NCBI GenBank assembly: GCA_914767885.1
Contig: CAJZBQ010000004.1
Coordinates: 1,031,001-1,095,000 of the forward strand
Source of the DNA: Blepharisma stoltei
Lineage: Eukaryota; Ciliophora; Heterotrichea; Heterotrichida; Blepharismidae
DNA length: 64,000 nucleotides
Reading direction: 5' to 3'
Under the pieces are notes generated by a model. The model ran no database searches. It was not told the DNA's origin and saw only the letters and a list, made by a program, of their open reading frames with translations. Each line of letters begins with the position of its first letter. Within the stretch, counting starts at the first letter, position 1. Below, piece by piece: positions 23,101 through 33,191 of this stretch. Position numbers and translations under genes: made by a program.

Positions 23101-24347
23101 TTGACATATCAGATCGCTACTTTACCTCTTGAGGTATTGTTTCATAGAGATCTAAATGTGTTTTGAAGCTTTGCACCCGATAATATATTACTTTGCATCA
23201 CCTGTGATTAATCCTGAGCTCGCTCTTTCGCAATCTATAGCACATCTTGCACTATATAGCACTATATAGCTCACCTTGCACCACCTGTGACACATCCTGC
23301 ACTAGCTCACCTTGTGCTAGATGACTTAACCTTTTAGTGAAGGGTTTTTAAATTATTATTTTCTAAATGAATTTTTATAATTTTCTCAGGGGTTTTTCCT
23401 GGAATTTTCCAGGATTTTACCACCATTGGGGTTTTTTTCCTGCAATTTTTTCGGTACCTAAACATCACTAGGGGTTTTTTCCTGGAAATTTTTAGCGAAA
23501 ATTTCTAATGAGGGTTTTTTCCTGTAATTTTTTTTCCTATTTATTTACTTTTTAATATCATATAACAATTATATTTTATTATGAGTTTTGATTCTAATAA
23601 TCAAGCATTTGATGTATTCTTGCTGTATATATCTATTTTCCTATATTATCACTCATTTTGAGGACTCTCTCTTATGCAATTGTATTAATGATTTGTTTTT
23701 TATTAAGGTTTTTTCATGCTGTTTTTGAGAATCAAAAAATTACTACTGTTGAAATCAAGTGTTAATTTAGATGCTATTTGTTTAATTTATTCATTTCTCT
23801 TTGATAATAAGAGTTTAGAATTGATTATGTGATTAGTCTTTGCAGTTGAATTTTTGTGGCTTTATATCTACTTATGATGACCTTAATTCGATAATGGACT
23901 TTTTTGAGGATGGGTTTTTTTTCCTGTACGGTTTGCAAATTTTTCAAAAATTACCGTTGGGGTTTTTTCCTGGAAAATTCCAGGAATTCTACTTTTCAGT
24001 CATTTTCATCAGAAAAAAAAGGGACAGGAAAAAAACCCTAGGGGTTTTTTTCAGGACAACCCTTAAAATCAGTTGATTGCAGGATAAATTCCCAAGTCTT
24101 AGAAGTACAGAATATTGCACAAGCAGGAATTCAACAAGTTTTACGAAATACTGAAGCTGCTGAAGTGGTGTCTGCAAAAGCTCAAAGTTTAGAAGGTAAC
24201 GCAAGAGTATTTCAAAACGATTCAAAAAGATTAGAAAGAATGATGTATTGGAGAAAGGTGAAAATTAATTGCATTTTGATTTTTGTAGTGATTGCGATTA
24301 TTCTTTATATCATAATACCAATCATAATCACCCAATCAAACAAGTAA
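20159..24347 (+). CDS. R-SNARE with longin domain (VAMP7/Ykt6-like)
   Basis: After removing a GC-rich insertion (20273-20558) and a 3.2 kb IES (20859-24086), the frame is exactly 225 codons, the usual size of longin SNAREs. The longin domain starts IKYIGVGRSGEG and includes VLARNGYPDRYATALLDEL and KYEDLRNIDKLYTV. The SNARE helix (SQVLEVQNIAQAGIQQVLR, then AQSLEGNARVF) leads into basic WRKVKI and one C-terminal membrane anchor (ILIFVVIAIILYIIIPIII). It drives vesicle fusion in the endosomal or secretory pathway. A second ATG at 20162 is equally possible as the start. TGA encodes Trp once. The long IES splits the gene between its longin and SNARE halves. Confidence 0.85.
20273..20558. mobile_element. 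GC-rich insertion with 10-bp duplication in the SNARE gene
   Basis: TGAGCTGCAA at 20263-20272 and 20549-20558. Removing the insert plus one copy gives PRSELQGILMNESDG. A TA-based alternative (CTTA near 20274 and CTTATG near 20565) would also keep the frame but drop two residues. Confidence 0.7.
20943..21611. repeat. Left arm of long inverted repeat
   Basis: Nearly identical in reverse complement to 23388-24056. CAGGAAAAAACCCC and close variants occur about seven times, mostly near both ends of the arm. Short open frames seen in both arms are mirror images and are not taken as genes. Confidence 0.85.
21612..22251. mobile_element. Truncated family B element nested in the giant IES
   Basis: It matches, in reverse orientation, the interiors of the family B elements at 39129 and 44977 (for example AACTAAAATTATGATTTAGT) and ends in the family's closing palindrome, AACCCCCCTTTAAAATTGGA and its complement. 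The other terminus is lost at the junction with the left arm. Confidence 0.65.
22258..23375. repeat. Nested inverted-repeat element with CT-rich tandem repeats
   Basis: Short arms (AATAATTTAAAA and AAAAGGTTAAG on the left, complements on the right) enclose many copies of CTAGCTCACCTTGTACCACC-like units of about 20-30 bp. A second internal pair (ATGAAACAATACCT at about 22571 and its complement at 23136) marks a palindrome. No coding potential is seen. Confidence 0.55.
23388..24056. repeat. Right arm of long inverted repeat
   Basis: Reverse complement of 20943-21611 with very few differences. High identity implies recent origin or ongoing conversion between arms. Together with 1.8 kb of spacer it could form a very large hairpin in single-stranded DNA or RNA. 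Confidence 0.85.
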
Positions 24348-24432
24348 TTTTATTGGTAAATATAACAAGAATTATATGATAAATAGAATTTATTTTAAAT
24401 TCTAGATAAATGGCTTGCATTTTTATAAAAAT

Positions 24433-25431
24433 ATGAAAAGCTCCAAAAGTAAGCCTGAGTTTGTGTTAGACTGTGCCTCAACGATGAGCAAAATGTCAGA
24501 ATATAATGGATTAAGAGATGGAAATCTAGCTGGGTTCTTTGCTTCTAAAAAGCGCAGAAAACTGTTATGGAAGCATGGATTGATAACTAAAGGTGGGCTG
24601 ATTGTCGATAAAACAAATTCATCTCAATTTTCAGAGACAAAAAGATCGAAACCTTATCTTTCAAGTGCTGAACAAATCGGATCTGAAGAAAATGCTAAAA
24701 CAAATAAAGTCCAGATGATGTCGCCAAAAGCTGTTACGATAGGAAAGAAAACCTTTGAGAAAAAAGAAGTAAAGCCTTTGAGCAGTGATGAATTAAAACA
24801 AATGCTTCAAAAATATAGAAAACCTTATGTAGCTCAAAGTCAAAATACGAGCTCTACCGAAAGAATGCATGGGAATAATAATAAAATTGATCATATTGAT
24901 TCCAGTGAAAAAAGTCCAGGCAAAGAAAATAAAAAAAAGGAACAAAAAAAGCCTGTTGCAGAAGAAAAAAAGAAAGAGGCTGCTGATAAAAAGCCAGCGG
25001 TTAAAGAAAATGAAGAGGAGCAGGTGAAAAAAGAGATAAAAGATAATAAAGAAGAGCAAATTAATAGGAAGCCAACAGTTAAAGAAGAGAAAGATGAGAT
25101 AATTAGAAAGCAAACTATTGAAGAGAAAAAAGAAGAAATAGTTGAAGGAGGAAAAGCTCAGCAAGAAAGCAGAAAGCAGACTGTTCAAGGAAATAAAGAT
25201 GAAGGAGTTGCTGCTGAAGAAGAAGTGAAAAATCAGGCAGGGAGTAAGAAACCTACAATAAAAGAAAGCCAAGGAATCGAAGAGGGTAAAGAATTAATCG
25301 AAACACAAATATCGATGAAAGAAGAAAATAAAGATGGGTTAAATAAAAAACAAACAATTAAAAAAGAAGAGCAAGGACCATCAGAAATTCAGGAAGAAAT
25401 TCTTTCTAATGAAGGGGGAAGTGGAAGTTAA
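24433..25431 (+). CDS. Lys/Glu-rich low-complexity protein
   Basis: The start is the first in-frame ATG (24433; the open frame begins earlier, at TTG). 332 residues. The first 120 residues are the most sequence-like part and contain GLRDGNLAGFFASKKRRKLL and WKHGLITKGGLIVD. The rest is a highly charged tract with irregular repeats of the form KK-P/Q-T-I/V-K-E (KPTVKEE, KQTIEEKK, KQTVQGNK, KPTIKES, KQTIKKEE). It is probably disordered and perhaps microtubule- or nucleic-acid-associated, but no family was recognised. It lies 85 bp after the SNARE gene on the same strand. Confidence 0.65.
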   Translation: MKSSKSKPEFVLDCASTMSKMSEYNGLRDGNLAGFFASKKRRKLLWKHGLITKGGLIVDKTNSSQFSETKRSKPYLSSAEQIGSEENAKTNKVQMMSPKAVTIGKKTFEKKEVKPLSSDELKQMLQKYRKPYVAQSQNTSSTERMHGNNNKIDHIDSSEKSPGKENKKKEQKKPVAEEKKKEAADKKPAVKENEEEQVKKEIKDNKEEQINRKPTVKEEKDEIIRKQTIEEKKEEIVEGGKAQQESRKQTVQGNKDEGVAAEEEVKNQAGSKKPTIKESQGIEEGKELIETQISMKEENKDGLNKKQTIKKEEQGPSEIQEEILSNEGGSGS

Positions 25432-25684
25432 ATTTCAAATAATTTAATAAACAAAGAATTAACTCAAATAATTATTTTAAAAGCAGCTTGATTTTCTTGA
25501 AGAAATTAATTAAGCAATGGAATACTATTAATAGACTGGCATATGTCTAAATAAACTCAAGTAAAAAATATCACTAAACATTATATTATTAATTGGGCAA
25601 GCATAAAGCATATATAAAATTTTTAATCAATTATCTACTTGATTTAATATTCTTGACTTTTCAACTATTTTTACCTAAAGAAAA

Positions 25685-26229
25685 ATGATGATTTTTATAA
25701 ATAATGATATTTTTAAAATTACCAAACATCAATATCAAGAATATGGCAGTTTTATATCCATAATCTTTTTATTCGGATTTTATGCAAATCAAATGCCTAA
25801 ATTGCAGGTCAGATTCTTAGTAAAGCTAAGCTTACTCCCCCCCTCCCGTAGTGAACAAAACCATTAGAAAAATCCCTATTTTTTTGCCCAAAAACCCACC
25901 CTCCGTGAGTGAACAAAAATATTTTAATAGAAAAATTGTTTTATGGGGAAAAAAATTTTGATATATAAGTGATAATTAGTATAATGAAATCTAGAGCTAA
26001 TTCTGTTTAATTTTAAACAAATTGCTTTTTAAAACATAAATTTTACAAATTAAATTAATATTTGCTTTCCAATTTTTTGCGAATTAGGATTTTTTTTAAA
26101 TTTCGAAAAAAAAAATTTTTAATAAAATTTATATATAAAAATTTTTTAAAAAAAAAAATTAACCCCCCTCTGTGAGTGAACAAAATTTTTTTGTTCACTC
26201 ACGGAGGGGGGGAGTTAGTATTTAATTAA
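25685..26229 (+). CDS. Possible small ORF interrupted by a family A element
   Basis: ATGATG at 25685 opens MMIFINNDIFKITKHQYQEY and a hydrophobic stretch (FISIIFLFGFYA). Joining across the element 25832-26214 at TTA gives a 54-residue frame ending VFN. There is no homologue to support it, and the 400 bp upstream (25432-25684) are AT-rich without visible features. It may be non-coding. Confidence 0.25.
25832..26214. mobile_element. MITE family A, TTA-bounded, intergenic
   Basis: Left end TTA CTCCCCCCCTCC; a second copy of the motif (CCACCCTCCGTGAGTGAAC) lies about 70 bp in. The right end is a closed palindrome of CCTCTGTGAGTGAACAAAA with its complement, then GGGGAG TTA. Length 383 bp. It is typical of the family and serves as a full-length reference copy. 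Confidence 0.85.
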
Positions 26230-26268
26230 TCTCTTGCAAATCTAAAATCCATGAAATAAAGAAATTTA

Positions 26269-26799
26269 ATGAATGAACTAAAAACTCAAAATTATTTACA
26301 AATCTCTAAAAAGGATCCCCAGCTGGTTTCTGATTTAAAGACTACTCCCAAAACTGCATATTCCTCTTCAGAATCATTAACGGTACATTCTCGGTCTTCT
26401 ACTCTAACATCAGAGTCTAATCCTTCACACATGGAAATAACCTTATCAGAACAAAGCTTAAAAAAGAAAAATTCAACTCTTGAAGAGCTCGAATCTAAAA
26501 TATTTAAGCTCTCTGAAATTGTTTCTTCGAAAGAAAAATTACTAAAAACTAATTCACCAATTCTAAATTGCATATTATTTTTGCTTCTAAATATTTTATT
26601 ATGTGTTGGAATAATTTTAGCAGTTTCCACACATTGGGGCATTTTCCCACGTGTGGAATCCAAATAACATATGAGAGTTTCCACACCTGAGTGTCTCCAC
26701 ATGTGGAATTTGGGTTCCCGCATGGGAAAATGTCCCCGACGTGTGGAAACCCTCCCAAAATTATGCCAACTCATAATAAAATTTATTTGGTTCTCTTAG
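26269..26799 (+). CDS. Small coiled-coil protein with C-terminal membrane anchor
   Basis: ATG 26269; after removal of a 150-bp IES (26614-26763) the frame has 126 residues. A Ser/Thr-rich N-terminus is followed by a short helix (EELESKIFKLSEIVSSKEKL) and a single hydrophobic tail, CILFLLLNILLCVGI, finished by CQLIIKFIWFS across the IES junction. The layout is that of a tail-anchored or Qc-SNARE-like protein, but no SNARE motif is convincing. Without excision the anchor is cut short and ends in polar sequence. It precedes the coiled-coil gene at 26929. Confidence 0.65.
26614..26763. mobile_element. IES (150 bp) with CACACGTG-type inverted repeats
   Basis: TA at 26612 and 26762. Inverted ends share TAATTTT, then TTTCCACAC and ACATTTTCCC. 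The body repeats CCACGTGTGG, CCACATGTGG and GACGTGTGG. Excision completes the membrane anchor of the host gene in frame. Confidence 0.75.
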
Positions 26800-26928
26800 C
26801 TAATTTGAAATCTTTAATAGATATAATATTTACTATTCTTTTCATATGTATTTATAAGAAAAAATTTATATATTTAATTTTTTTTTAAATAGTTTTCAAT
26901 CATATTCCAATTGATAATGACTACATAG

Positions 26929-28413
26929 GTTTGTATTAAATGAGTGGGTAAGAGAGAAGCTCTCAAAAAGAAATTCGAGAAGAATCAAAGATTGAAATCC
27001 TTAATAAGAATTACTACAGATTCAATAGAAAATGAAAAAATCAATACAAAAAGTTTAGGGAAAGAGCTAGTCTCCGAAATGAAAGCCAAGAATAAATTCG
27101 AATGAAATGAAAATGAAATGAGAAACTCTTTTTTAATTCAAATTTCAAATTTAGAAAAATACAAAGCGGAATTAAATGATAAAATCATTGAAATGCAAGA
27201 TTATATTAGGCTATTAAAGTCAGGCGTTAGCCATATTAATGACGCAGCCCACCAAGACCTCCTGCACGGGATGCTCAACCGTTTTTAGACTCCAGTCCAA
27301 AGGGGATGCCACTTCCGGTACCTTCTGTCCCCTCCTTGCCTTGTGGCTTCAGTCTTGAGTGCTTATGGATTTCTATTGTACCTACTACGGGCGATTGGAG
27401 TCTGTCGGGTGCCGAATTGCCTTCCTGTGACAGCTACAGGAAAAAGATTACTTCCCTGTGGCCTGGACTGAAAGCCCCAGCTTCTCGGTAGAGGAATGCT
27501 CATGGGTCCTCGGATCCAAAGGACGTTGTTGGGCACCTCCATTTCCAATCGCAGGAAAGCAGTCAAAACCTACCCAGATGCACACCTCTTGAGCCTGCAC
27601 TTGATTCTTGGCTCGGAGTCCATCCCAGCTCGCTGTGGCAATAAGGTCTGGACTGTTCAAAATGGCAGGTTCACATGTGTCGCGATTTTAATGTATATAT
27701 CGAAATGCAAGGTAGTGTTAATAATTTAATTGGTGAAATTGATGACAGAAAGAAAGAAAGAAATTTTGTATCCATTATAAAGATGAATAAGTTCTAAGTC
27801 AAATTGATATATGCTAATTTATATAAATGGCATACAGATGCAGTTTCAAAAGCTGTTAGATTTAAGTGAATGTATTAAGATCAGTTTTGAGGTTGAGCAA
27901 AAAAACTCTGAAAACGTATATTTATCAGCCAAGCAAAAAGAAATTCAATCGGATCTAGAAAATCTGCAAGCAAAAATATCTGCTTCAAAAAGCATGCTTT
28001 CTCAAGAAAAAACCAAATTAAAATCAATTTATGAGAGAAACAAATTGAAAATTCACAAAATAACTGATTTGCAAGCTAATTTAACTAAGCTAGAGTCCAT
28101 AAATAATTCAAAAAAAGAAGCATTAGCTTGCAAAGAAATCAGCTTTATAAAGAAAGCTCATGACTTTGAAATTTTAGAAGGAATTCGAAATGTAAGAGTA
28201 GAAACAATAGCAATTGAAGAGCAGTCTATTGATAAAATGATAGAAGATCTTCAAAGCAAAATCAACCAAAAAACAATTGAAAAGAACATTGATCCCCAGG
28301 CAGATTTATTAAAAATTTCCCAAAGGAAATTTATAACAAAAAAGCTTTCAGAATTAAAAGAAAAAGAAGAGAAAATTTCAAGACTTGAGAAAAAATGCAA
28401 AGAAATACTGTAA
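26929..28413 (+). CDS. Coiled-coil protein, N-terminus uncertain
   Basis: Removing a GC-rich insertion (27200-27711) and a 55-bp IES (27780-27834) gives 306 open codons of predominantly helical, Lys/Glu-rich coiled coil (for example LKSLIRITTDSIENEK, QKEIQSDLENLQAKISASKS, KKLSELKEKEEKISRLEKK). UGA encodes Trp. No ATG was found at the start of the open frame; an in-frame TAG lies just upstream at 26926, so a further intron or IES probably hides the true start, perhaps near 26918 or 26940. It is convergent with the pseudokinase gene, 26 bp between stops. No family was recognised. Confidence 0.6.
27200..27711. mobile_element. GC-rich insertion with 10-bp duplication in the coiled-coil gene
   Basis: GAAATGCAAG at 27190-27199 and 27702-27711. 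Removal of insert plus one copy joins KIIEMQ to GSVNNLIGEIDD. A TA pair just outside would give QDYSVNN instead. The inner 450 bp are GC-rich; ORFs within are not accepted as genes. Confidence 0.65.
27780..27834. mobile_element. Short IES (55 bp)
   Basis: TA at 27778 and 27833. Excision joins NFVSII to QMQFQKLLDL in frame. The element itself is AT-rich and has weak inverted ends. Confidence 0.55.
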
Positions 28414-28439
28414 ATAAGTGAATAATTTATTATTAACAT

Positions 28440-31272
28440 TTAATTTTCATACCTATTCATGACTTGCTTGATCAAATCAAGCACCCTTGGATTCCCTCCT
28501 TTCTTTTTTACAGCTTCATATAAAGCTCTTCTTATTGTATTTGAGCTTTCTAAGACTCCTTCCCATTTAATTAGCCTGGTTTCCTGGCTGATTCTTTCAG
28601 CAATAATATCTAAATTGCATGGTTTAAGCACCTCAGACTCCACTTCAGGGTCTTGCATTATCCACTTTCCCAAAGCTTCAATAACATTATCGTCATTTAA
28701 ATATTTTACCATAAACCCAAGCGATTTTGCTTGCCTTAATTTTCATCTACAAGCTTGTGAGGTGGCTGCAAACATACAGAACAAGTCAAGCGCGCTTTGT
28801 GAGTCATTTGATTCATTTATTATTATTTTTTGTAGTTCAGGTATACAATTGGCTAGTGCAAGCTGCTCAACTCTTGCTGAGCTAGTTCCACATAAGTCAA
28901 GCATTGCTTCAATAGCTTCGTGGACTACTGGATTTGATTTGTTTAAATAGTAGACTAAGTCAACCATTATCCCTTCATTTTCAAGCTCGTTTGCATGTTT
29001 TTCTGCAAGTGCTCTTAATGATTTTATTATGAGTACTAAAATGTCATCAGGGGCTTTTCTCATTGAAAAAAGAAGCAAGTTTATAATTTTTGAAGAAAAA
29101 TGAAGCTTAATGACTTAATTTTTATAAAATATAATTTTTTTAACTGGCTAATGTTCCTATTTATATCAAAAAGAATAATATTTCTTTACTACAAAGATGC
29201 TCAGCTTTTGGGCCTCTCGCAAAAGTTAATATTAATTCTGCAGTTTTCTGCAAATATTCTAAATCTTCATTAATAAGTGACGAAAAAGTCATAACAATCC
29301 TTTCTGCTGTTCCAAAACTACCCCAAATGCAGAGACTATCATAATTATGCCTTAAAGGCATCATACAGTCAATCGCAATGAAAATCAAATCTTTGTTGTT
29401 TTCAAAATCCGCATCCAGAAATAAAGGTAAAGCTTCCAATGCTCCAGCAGCCAAGCACATTTTTATTAAATCATCAAATTGGAATAGCTGCTTAAGTATA
29501 TAAGCTATACTGAGTCTAAATTCATGCTCATTCTCGTCACCGACATATTGTAGCAGTGAACATAAGAGCCCTGACGTGCAGATTTTTTCAAGAATTTCAT
29601 GTGTCGATTCTGATGCTAGAGCAATGATTTTGAAGCATAAATTTAGAACAATAATAAAATGGAGATTTTGCGAAATTAGTTTTAATATTTTCAGATAATT
29701 CTTATCCAGCTATATTATCAGAGAAGCAGCTGGGAGGGGTGCAAATCCTCAGGCTTGATACTATAGGCAATTGGAAGGCTTAGAGTTTATCTGCTCAGTG
29801 CACCCGACAACAAAGCTCAGAGTGAGGTGTGCAGCCGGCTGGTGGAATCTTATTTTGTAAGGCATGCAGATATGATGCGCTATTTTAGTAGCAGGATAGT
29901 TCCAATTACTAGTTTTGGCAAAGCTCCTTTACTAGTGGTGTCACCAGAAACTATAAACATCTAATTTAACTTTTAACTTGAAGCACAAATTCAGCACACT
30001 TGAGTCTTCGCATTCCTCAATTATTTCTTTTAAATTTATAAAATAAGCTGGCAATGACTCCTTAGTTTCTGGCTTTGCAATCGCGACTTGAACTAAAGTT
30101 TCTAATGAAGAAACCAGCCTATTTGAGTTTAAATCTAAATTTTCTAAGAAAAATGACTGCTCACCAGCACTCACAAAAGAAAAACTGTGATTATTACTCA
30201 CAACACCTCTTGGAGAATTTGCACTGCTAGTACCTATTCTGGTGGTTTTTGTAAGCTGAGTCCTAACTGAGTGTTCGCCAAGCTTAGGTGATAGCTCTAG
30301 CTCTGTTTCATTATTTTTGTCTTCTTCATCTTCTTCATAGCTTGTCCTTGCTTCGTGCCTTCTATGCCGATTTATAAAAGAATCTCTTAATTTTGTTAAA
30401 AATGGGTGCTCAAATACTTCTTCTGCAGTAATTCTTGTCTTATAATCTTCATCTAATAGCTGAATAACGAGACTTCGAAAATTTTCATCAAGCCCTGCCC
30501 TTAAAAGTTCATTTTTATTTCCTTCTCTTCCTGTAGCAATTTCCAGCAATATGTAGCCTAGGCTTCACATATCAACTGAAAACTGCGACTCTTTCCTTTC
30601 CTTGATTTCTGGTGCTGATTTTTCATCAATTCTTTTCCCAAGTCCAAAATCAAAAATCTTTAGCATTCCTTCTTCATTAAGCATGATTTTGTCACAGCCT
30701 AATTGGCCATGCACAACCCCTATGCCATGCAGATAATATAAAGTCTTTAAAATTTGCCTTGTGTATTTTTTCACGAAATTTTCAGAAAATGCTCCTTTTC
30801 ATCTAATTGAATCTGATATCAAAATTCCTGAAGAATATTCATAGACTACTCTGAGGTCGTAAAAAAAACCTATTGAAAATTACTATAAAAATAACTGTAA
30901 ATTTTTTCCTATTGAATTTTATAAAAAAATTTTAAATTGTTTTAAAAATAAAAGTAACTATAATATAATTATCAGAGGTTTTTTCATAACATCTCATAGA
31001 CTACGACAAATGATGTAGAAGTATCAAAGAAATCTAAATACCTTAGAAGGTGCTTGTGGGAAGCTGCTTTAAGCAAACTAATTTTGTTTTGAAAAACTTG
31101 AAGCAAATCTGCAGTATATGTTTCATGCATCAGTAATTTGAGAGTGACGATTATCCCTTGCGGATTTTGAGCTTTGTAGATAGTTTCCTGTGTAGTTGTG
31201 GAGATAATTTCAAGAATTTTCTACATAACAATTTACGTAATCCCCAATCATATCTTGAACTGTGCTTGCCAT
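28440..31272 (-). CDS. Armadillo-repeat pseudokinase (MAP3K-epsilon/Cdc7-like)
   Basis: ATG 31272, a 16-nt intron (31221-31236), two IESs (30850-31004, 29084-29177) and one GC-rich insertion (29644-29991); the joined frame is 740 codons. The kinase part begins GDYKILEII, where the Gly loop is absent. It has a Lys in VTLKLL, but the catalytic loop reads VVHGQLGCDKIM instead of HRDLKxxN, while DFGLG, APE and DMWSLG remain. Loss of the HRD Asp and the following Lys/Asn argues against catalysis. A Ser-rich linker leads to helical repeats of Arm type (LALANCIPELQKIIIN, SLRALAEKHANELENEGI). Kinases of this layout act in septation or MAPK signalling; here a scaffold role is likelier. Confidence 0.78.
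29084..29177. mobile_element. Short IES (94 bp) in the Arm repeats
   Basis: On the gene strand the ends are TATTCTTTTTGATA and, inverted, TATAATTTTTGAAG. Excision at TA joins HLCSKEIL to NLLLFSMRKAPDD. Confidence 0.7.
29644..29991. mobile_element. GC-rich insertion with 14-bp duplication in the pseudokinase gene
   Basis: TTGAAGCACAAATT (29978-29991) and TTGAAGCATAAATT (29630-29643) flank 334 bp of GC-rich sequence. Both sides encode NLCFK, so one copy is a duplicate; removing insert plus one copy gives VLNLCFKIIALASES. Confidence 0.72.
30850..31004. mobile_element. IES flanked by 11-bp direct repeats in the kinase N-lobe
   Basis: TCATAGACTAC occurs at 30839-30849 and 30994-31004. Between them are internal inverted repeats (AAAAAACC and GGTTTTTT, and TATAGTTAC/GTAATATA-type arms). 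Excision joins TSFVVVYE to YSSGILISD. Confidence 0.72.
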
Positions 31273-31315
31273 TAATAATTTTTCCTATTTAAAATTAATT
31301 TAATACATATAAAAA

Positions 31316-33191
31316 TTAGCGTTTATATCTATGGCGCTTGAAGTTGAAGTACAAATGCAAAATTCCTTTGTCGAAAAAGCTTTTAAAGCCATGCCTGTCT
31401 GAGAAATCCCATTCTCTATTTATTATTCTAAATGCAATGTCTTCATATGGTGGGCCTGCATGAAACCTTAGTATTGCTGTGTCATTAGTTTCGTCTGGCT
31501 CTAAATAAAATTGAGGAGCTTGAGTTTTATCGATAAGACAAGGATAAAAAATATTAAATTTGTAGCCTTGAACTACCTTAGGTGGAGGATTTCTATGATC
31601 ATAATGCGTTTGGTTGTGTCTAGTTCATTCATAGCCTGTTTTAATTCTATTGAAATATTTTGGCTTTCTAGGCCGATATTTATCATTCCAGTCTTCTAAA
31701 ATTGGCTTTAAATCTATGGTTTCTCCAAACTCTGACTCTCCATCTTCAAGCTTCATATTTTTCATCATATCAATTTTCATTAAATCTTCTATGGAATTCT
31801 CAATATTCCCACTTACAACTTTTTCATGTCTTAATACATTATATAAAGCACTGTCAGAGCTAAGTAAAGGATTTTTCTTTGAGATTAGCCTTTTCTGTCT
31901 TTCTATTAAATCTTCAAGCTCTTTTAGCAGGATTTGTCGCCTTGAATTAGAGTAAGCTTTTTGCTCTTCATCAGGCGTAATTATCTTTATATTATCAAAA
32001 CATGTTTCGTCTTGAAATAAAATCGGACTTTCGCTTCCATCATTTGTCCCATTCTGCAAAAATTCATCTTTCAATAATAGATCTCGCTTCTGGGATGGAG
32101 AAAATATTAATTCATTGGTATTTGTTTCTGGTTTTTCCATAAAATTCTGAAATGCTTTTTTTATTGATGATTTTGCTTTATATACACAAATATTGTCTTG
32201 AACCTCAGTCCAAAAAGTTTTGTCTACATCCTGCCTATTCATATTTTGCCTGACTTGTTCTTCTATTATTCCTAATTTTTTTTCATCTAGATTTTTGATA
32301 ATTCTATCAATATCGTCTTTAAATTGACTTGGGTTTTGGTTATTTTCGGTATTTTTAGCTCGTTTTATTTCATTATTGACAATATTTAGAAGAGAATTTC
32401 AAAATTCCTGCTTTTCTTTGTTGTCTTCAAGCTGAAAGTGGACATCAATTGATGCTTTTATTGCTTCTAATTCGCTATAATTGCAGTTATTTAGATATAA
32501 GTAAGGCTCACGAATTTCTGTCGGGATTGCTTGAGAGTGCTTTTCAAAAGGGATTTCTCCATGATAAATCATCAAAACTCTTAATAATAAATCAAATTTG
32601 GTTTCTCTTCCTTGCTCTATTCTTATTTGAGATCTGAGCTTTGCTTGATCTAAATGGAAACTTCTTTCGCTGTCTTTTCATTCTTTATCTTGAATTGATG
32701 AATTATTTGGGATTTCACGTCTGGAATAGTCCATTTCAGAAAAAAAATCATTTTTCTTACTCCCCTTTAGATTGGTAAAATTTCCATTTTTTTGTTGTTA
32801 TTTAACCCCACTTGAAATTGGAATATTTTTTTAATAGGAAAATTTAATGGTGAAAATACTATTTTTATAGATATTTTTGACCTAATTTAAATGGAAAAGT
32901 ACAAGTAGAATACTATTTTAACAGTTTTCACACTGTATCGATTAATTTTGAAATTAATTCCTGATAAATAAATTTAAATTCAAAAATATTGAGTTAAATT
33001 TAATTTTTTAAAATATTTTTATGATATGATTTTAAATAGAGCATGATTTTTTGTTCCTATTTAAAGGATGGGGATTCAGCGGCAGGCTTTCGCGAAATTT
33101 CGCTCTGTCTTGCATTCTCTAAAATATCTTTTCAATTGTTGTTTTTATGGATTTTTCTGGGAGGAGGAGAATGGCTTCTTGGCTTATCCAT
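31316..33191 (-). CDS. CACTIN: Cactin, spliceosome-associated protein
   Basis: 518 residues after removing the IES 32757-33075. The C-terminal domain is unmistakable: HYDHRNPPPKVVQGYKFNIF, then LRFHAGPPYEDIAFRIINRE, and the closing LYFNFKRHRYKR. The mid-region (Lys/Glu-rich helices, RRQILLKELEDLIERQKRL) is as in cactins. Cactin is a nuclear factor of the late spliceosome needed for accurate splicing, which is notable in a genome of 15-nt introns. UGA is Trp at several sites, including YEWTRHNQTHYDHRN. The start is ATG 33191 (MDKPRSHSPPPRK). The stop lies 43 bp from the kinase start, so the intergenic spacing is minimal. Confidence 0.92.
32757..33075. mobile_element. IES, family B, in cactin; TTA/TCA ends
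   Basis: Plus-strand ends are TTA CTCCCCTTTAGATTGG and TTTAAAGGATGGGGAT TCA. Excision keeping one TNA triplet joins SRKPAAE to KNDFFSEMDY in frame. The interior closely resembles the element at 2354 (shared AACAGTTTTCACACTG and ATCGATTAAT). Confidence 0.82.

Larger units (their letters stand above)
20859..24086. mobile_element. Giant IES (3228 bp) in the SNARE gene
   Basis: TA at 20857 and 24085, with matching ends TATTCTGCA and, inverted, TATCCTGCA. Excision joins NIDKLYTV to NSQVLEVQNIAQ, exactly as the SNARE alignment expects. Inside are two 669-bp inverted arms, a truncated family B element and a further inverted-repeat element with CT-rich tandem repeats. No transposase-like ORF is visible. 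Confidence 0.8.

Noticed and set aside
20957-24076. Two near-identical ORFs, one on each strand (20957-21157 minus, 23840-24076 plus)
   Set aside because: They are the same sequence in the two inverted arms of the giant IES, with low-complexity translation and no domain; an effect of the repeat, not a duplicated gene.
26292-26888. ORFs on both strands over 26,290-26,890
   Set aside because: They arise from the inverted repeats of the IES and from the complement of the real plus-strand gene.
27306-27729. Several ORFs of 60-77 codons in the 27.3-27.7 kb block
   Set aside because: They lie within the GC-rich insertion and overlap on both strands; no conserved motif.
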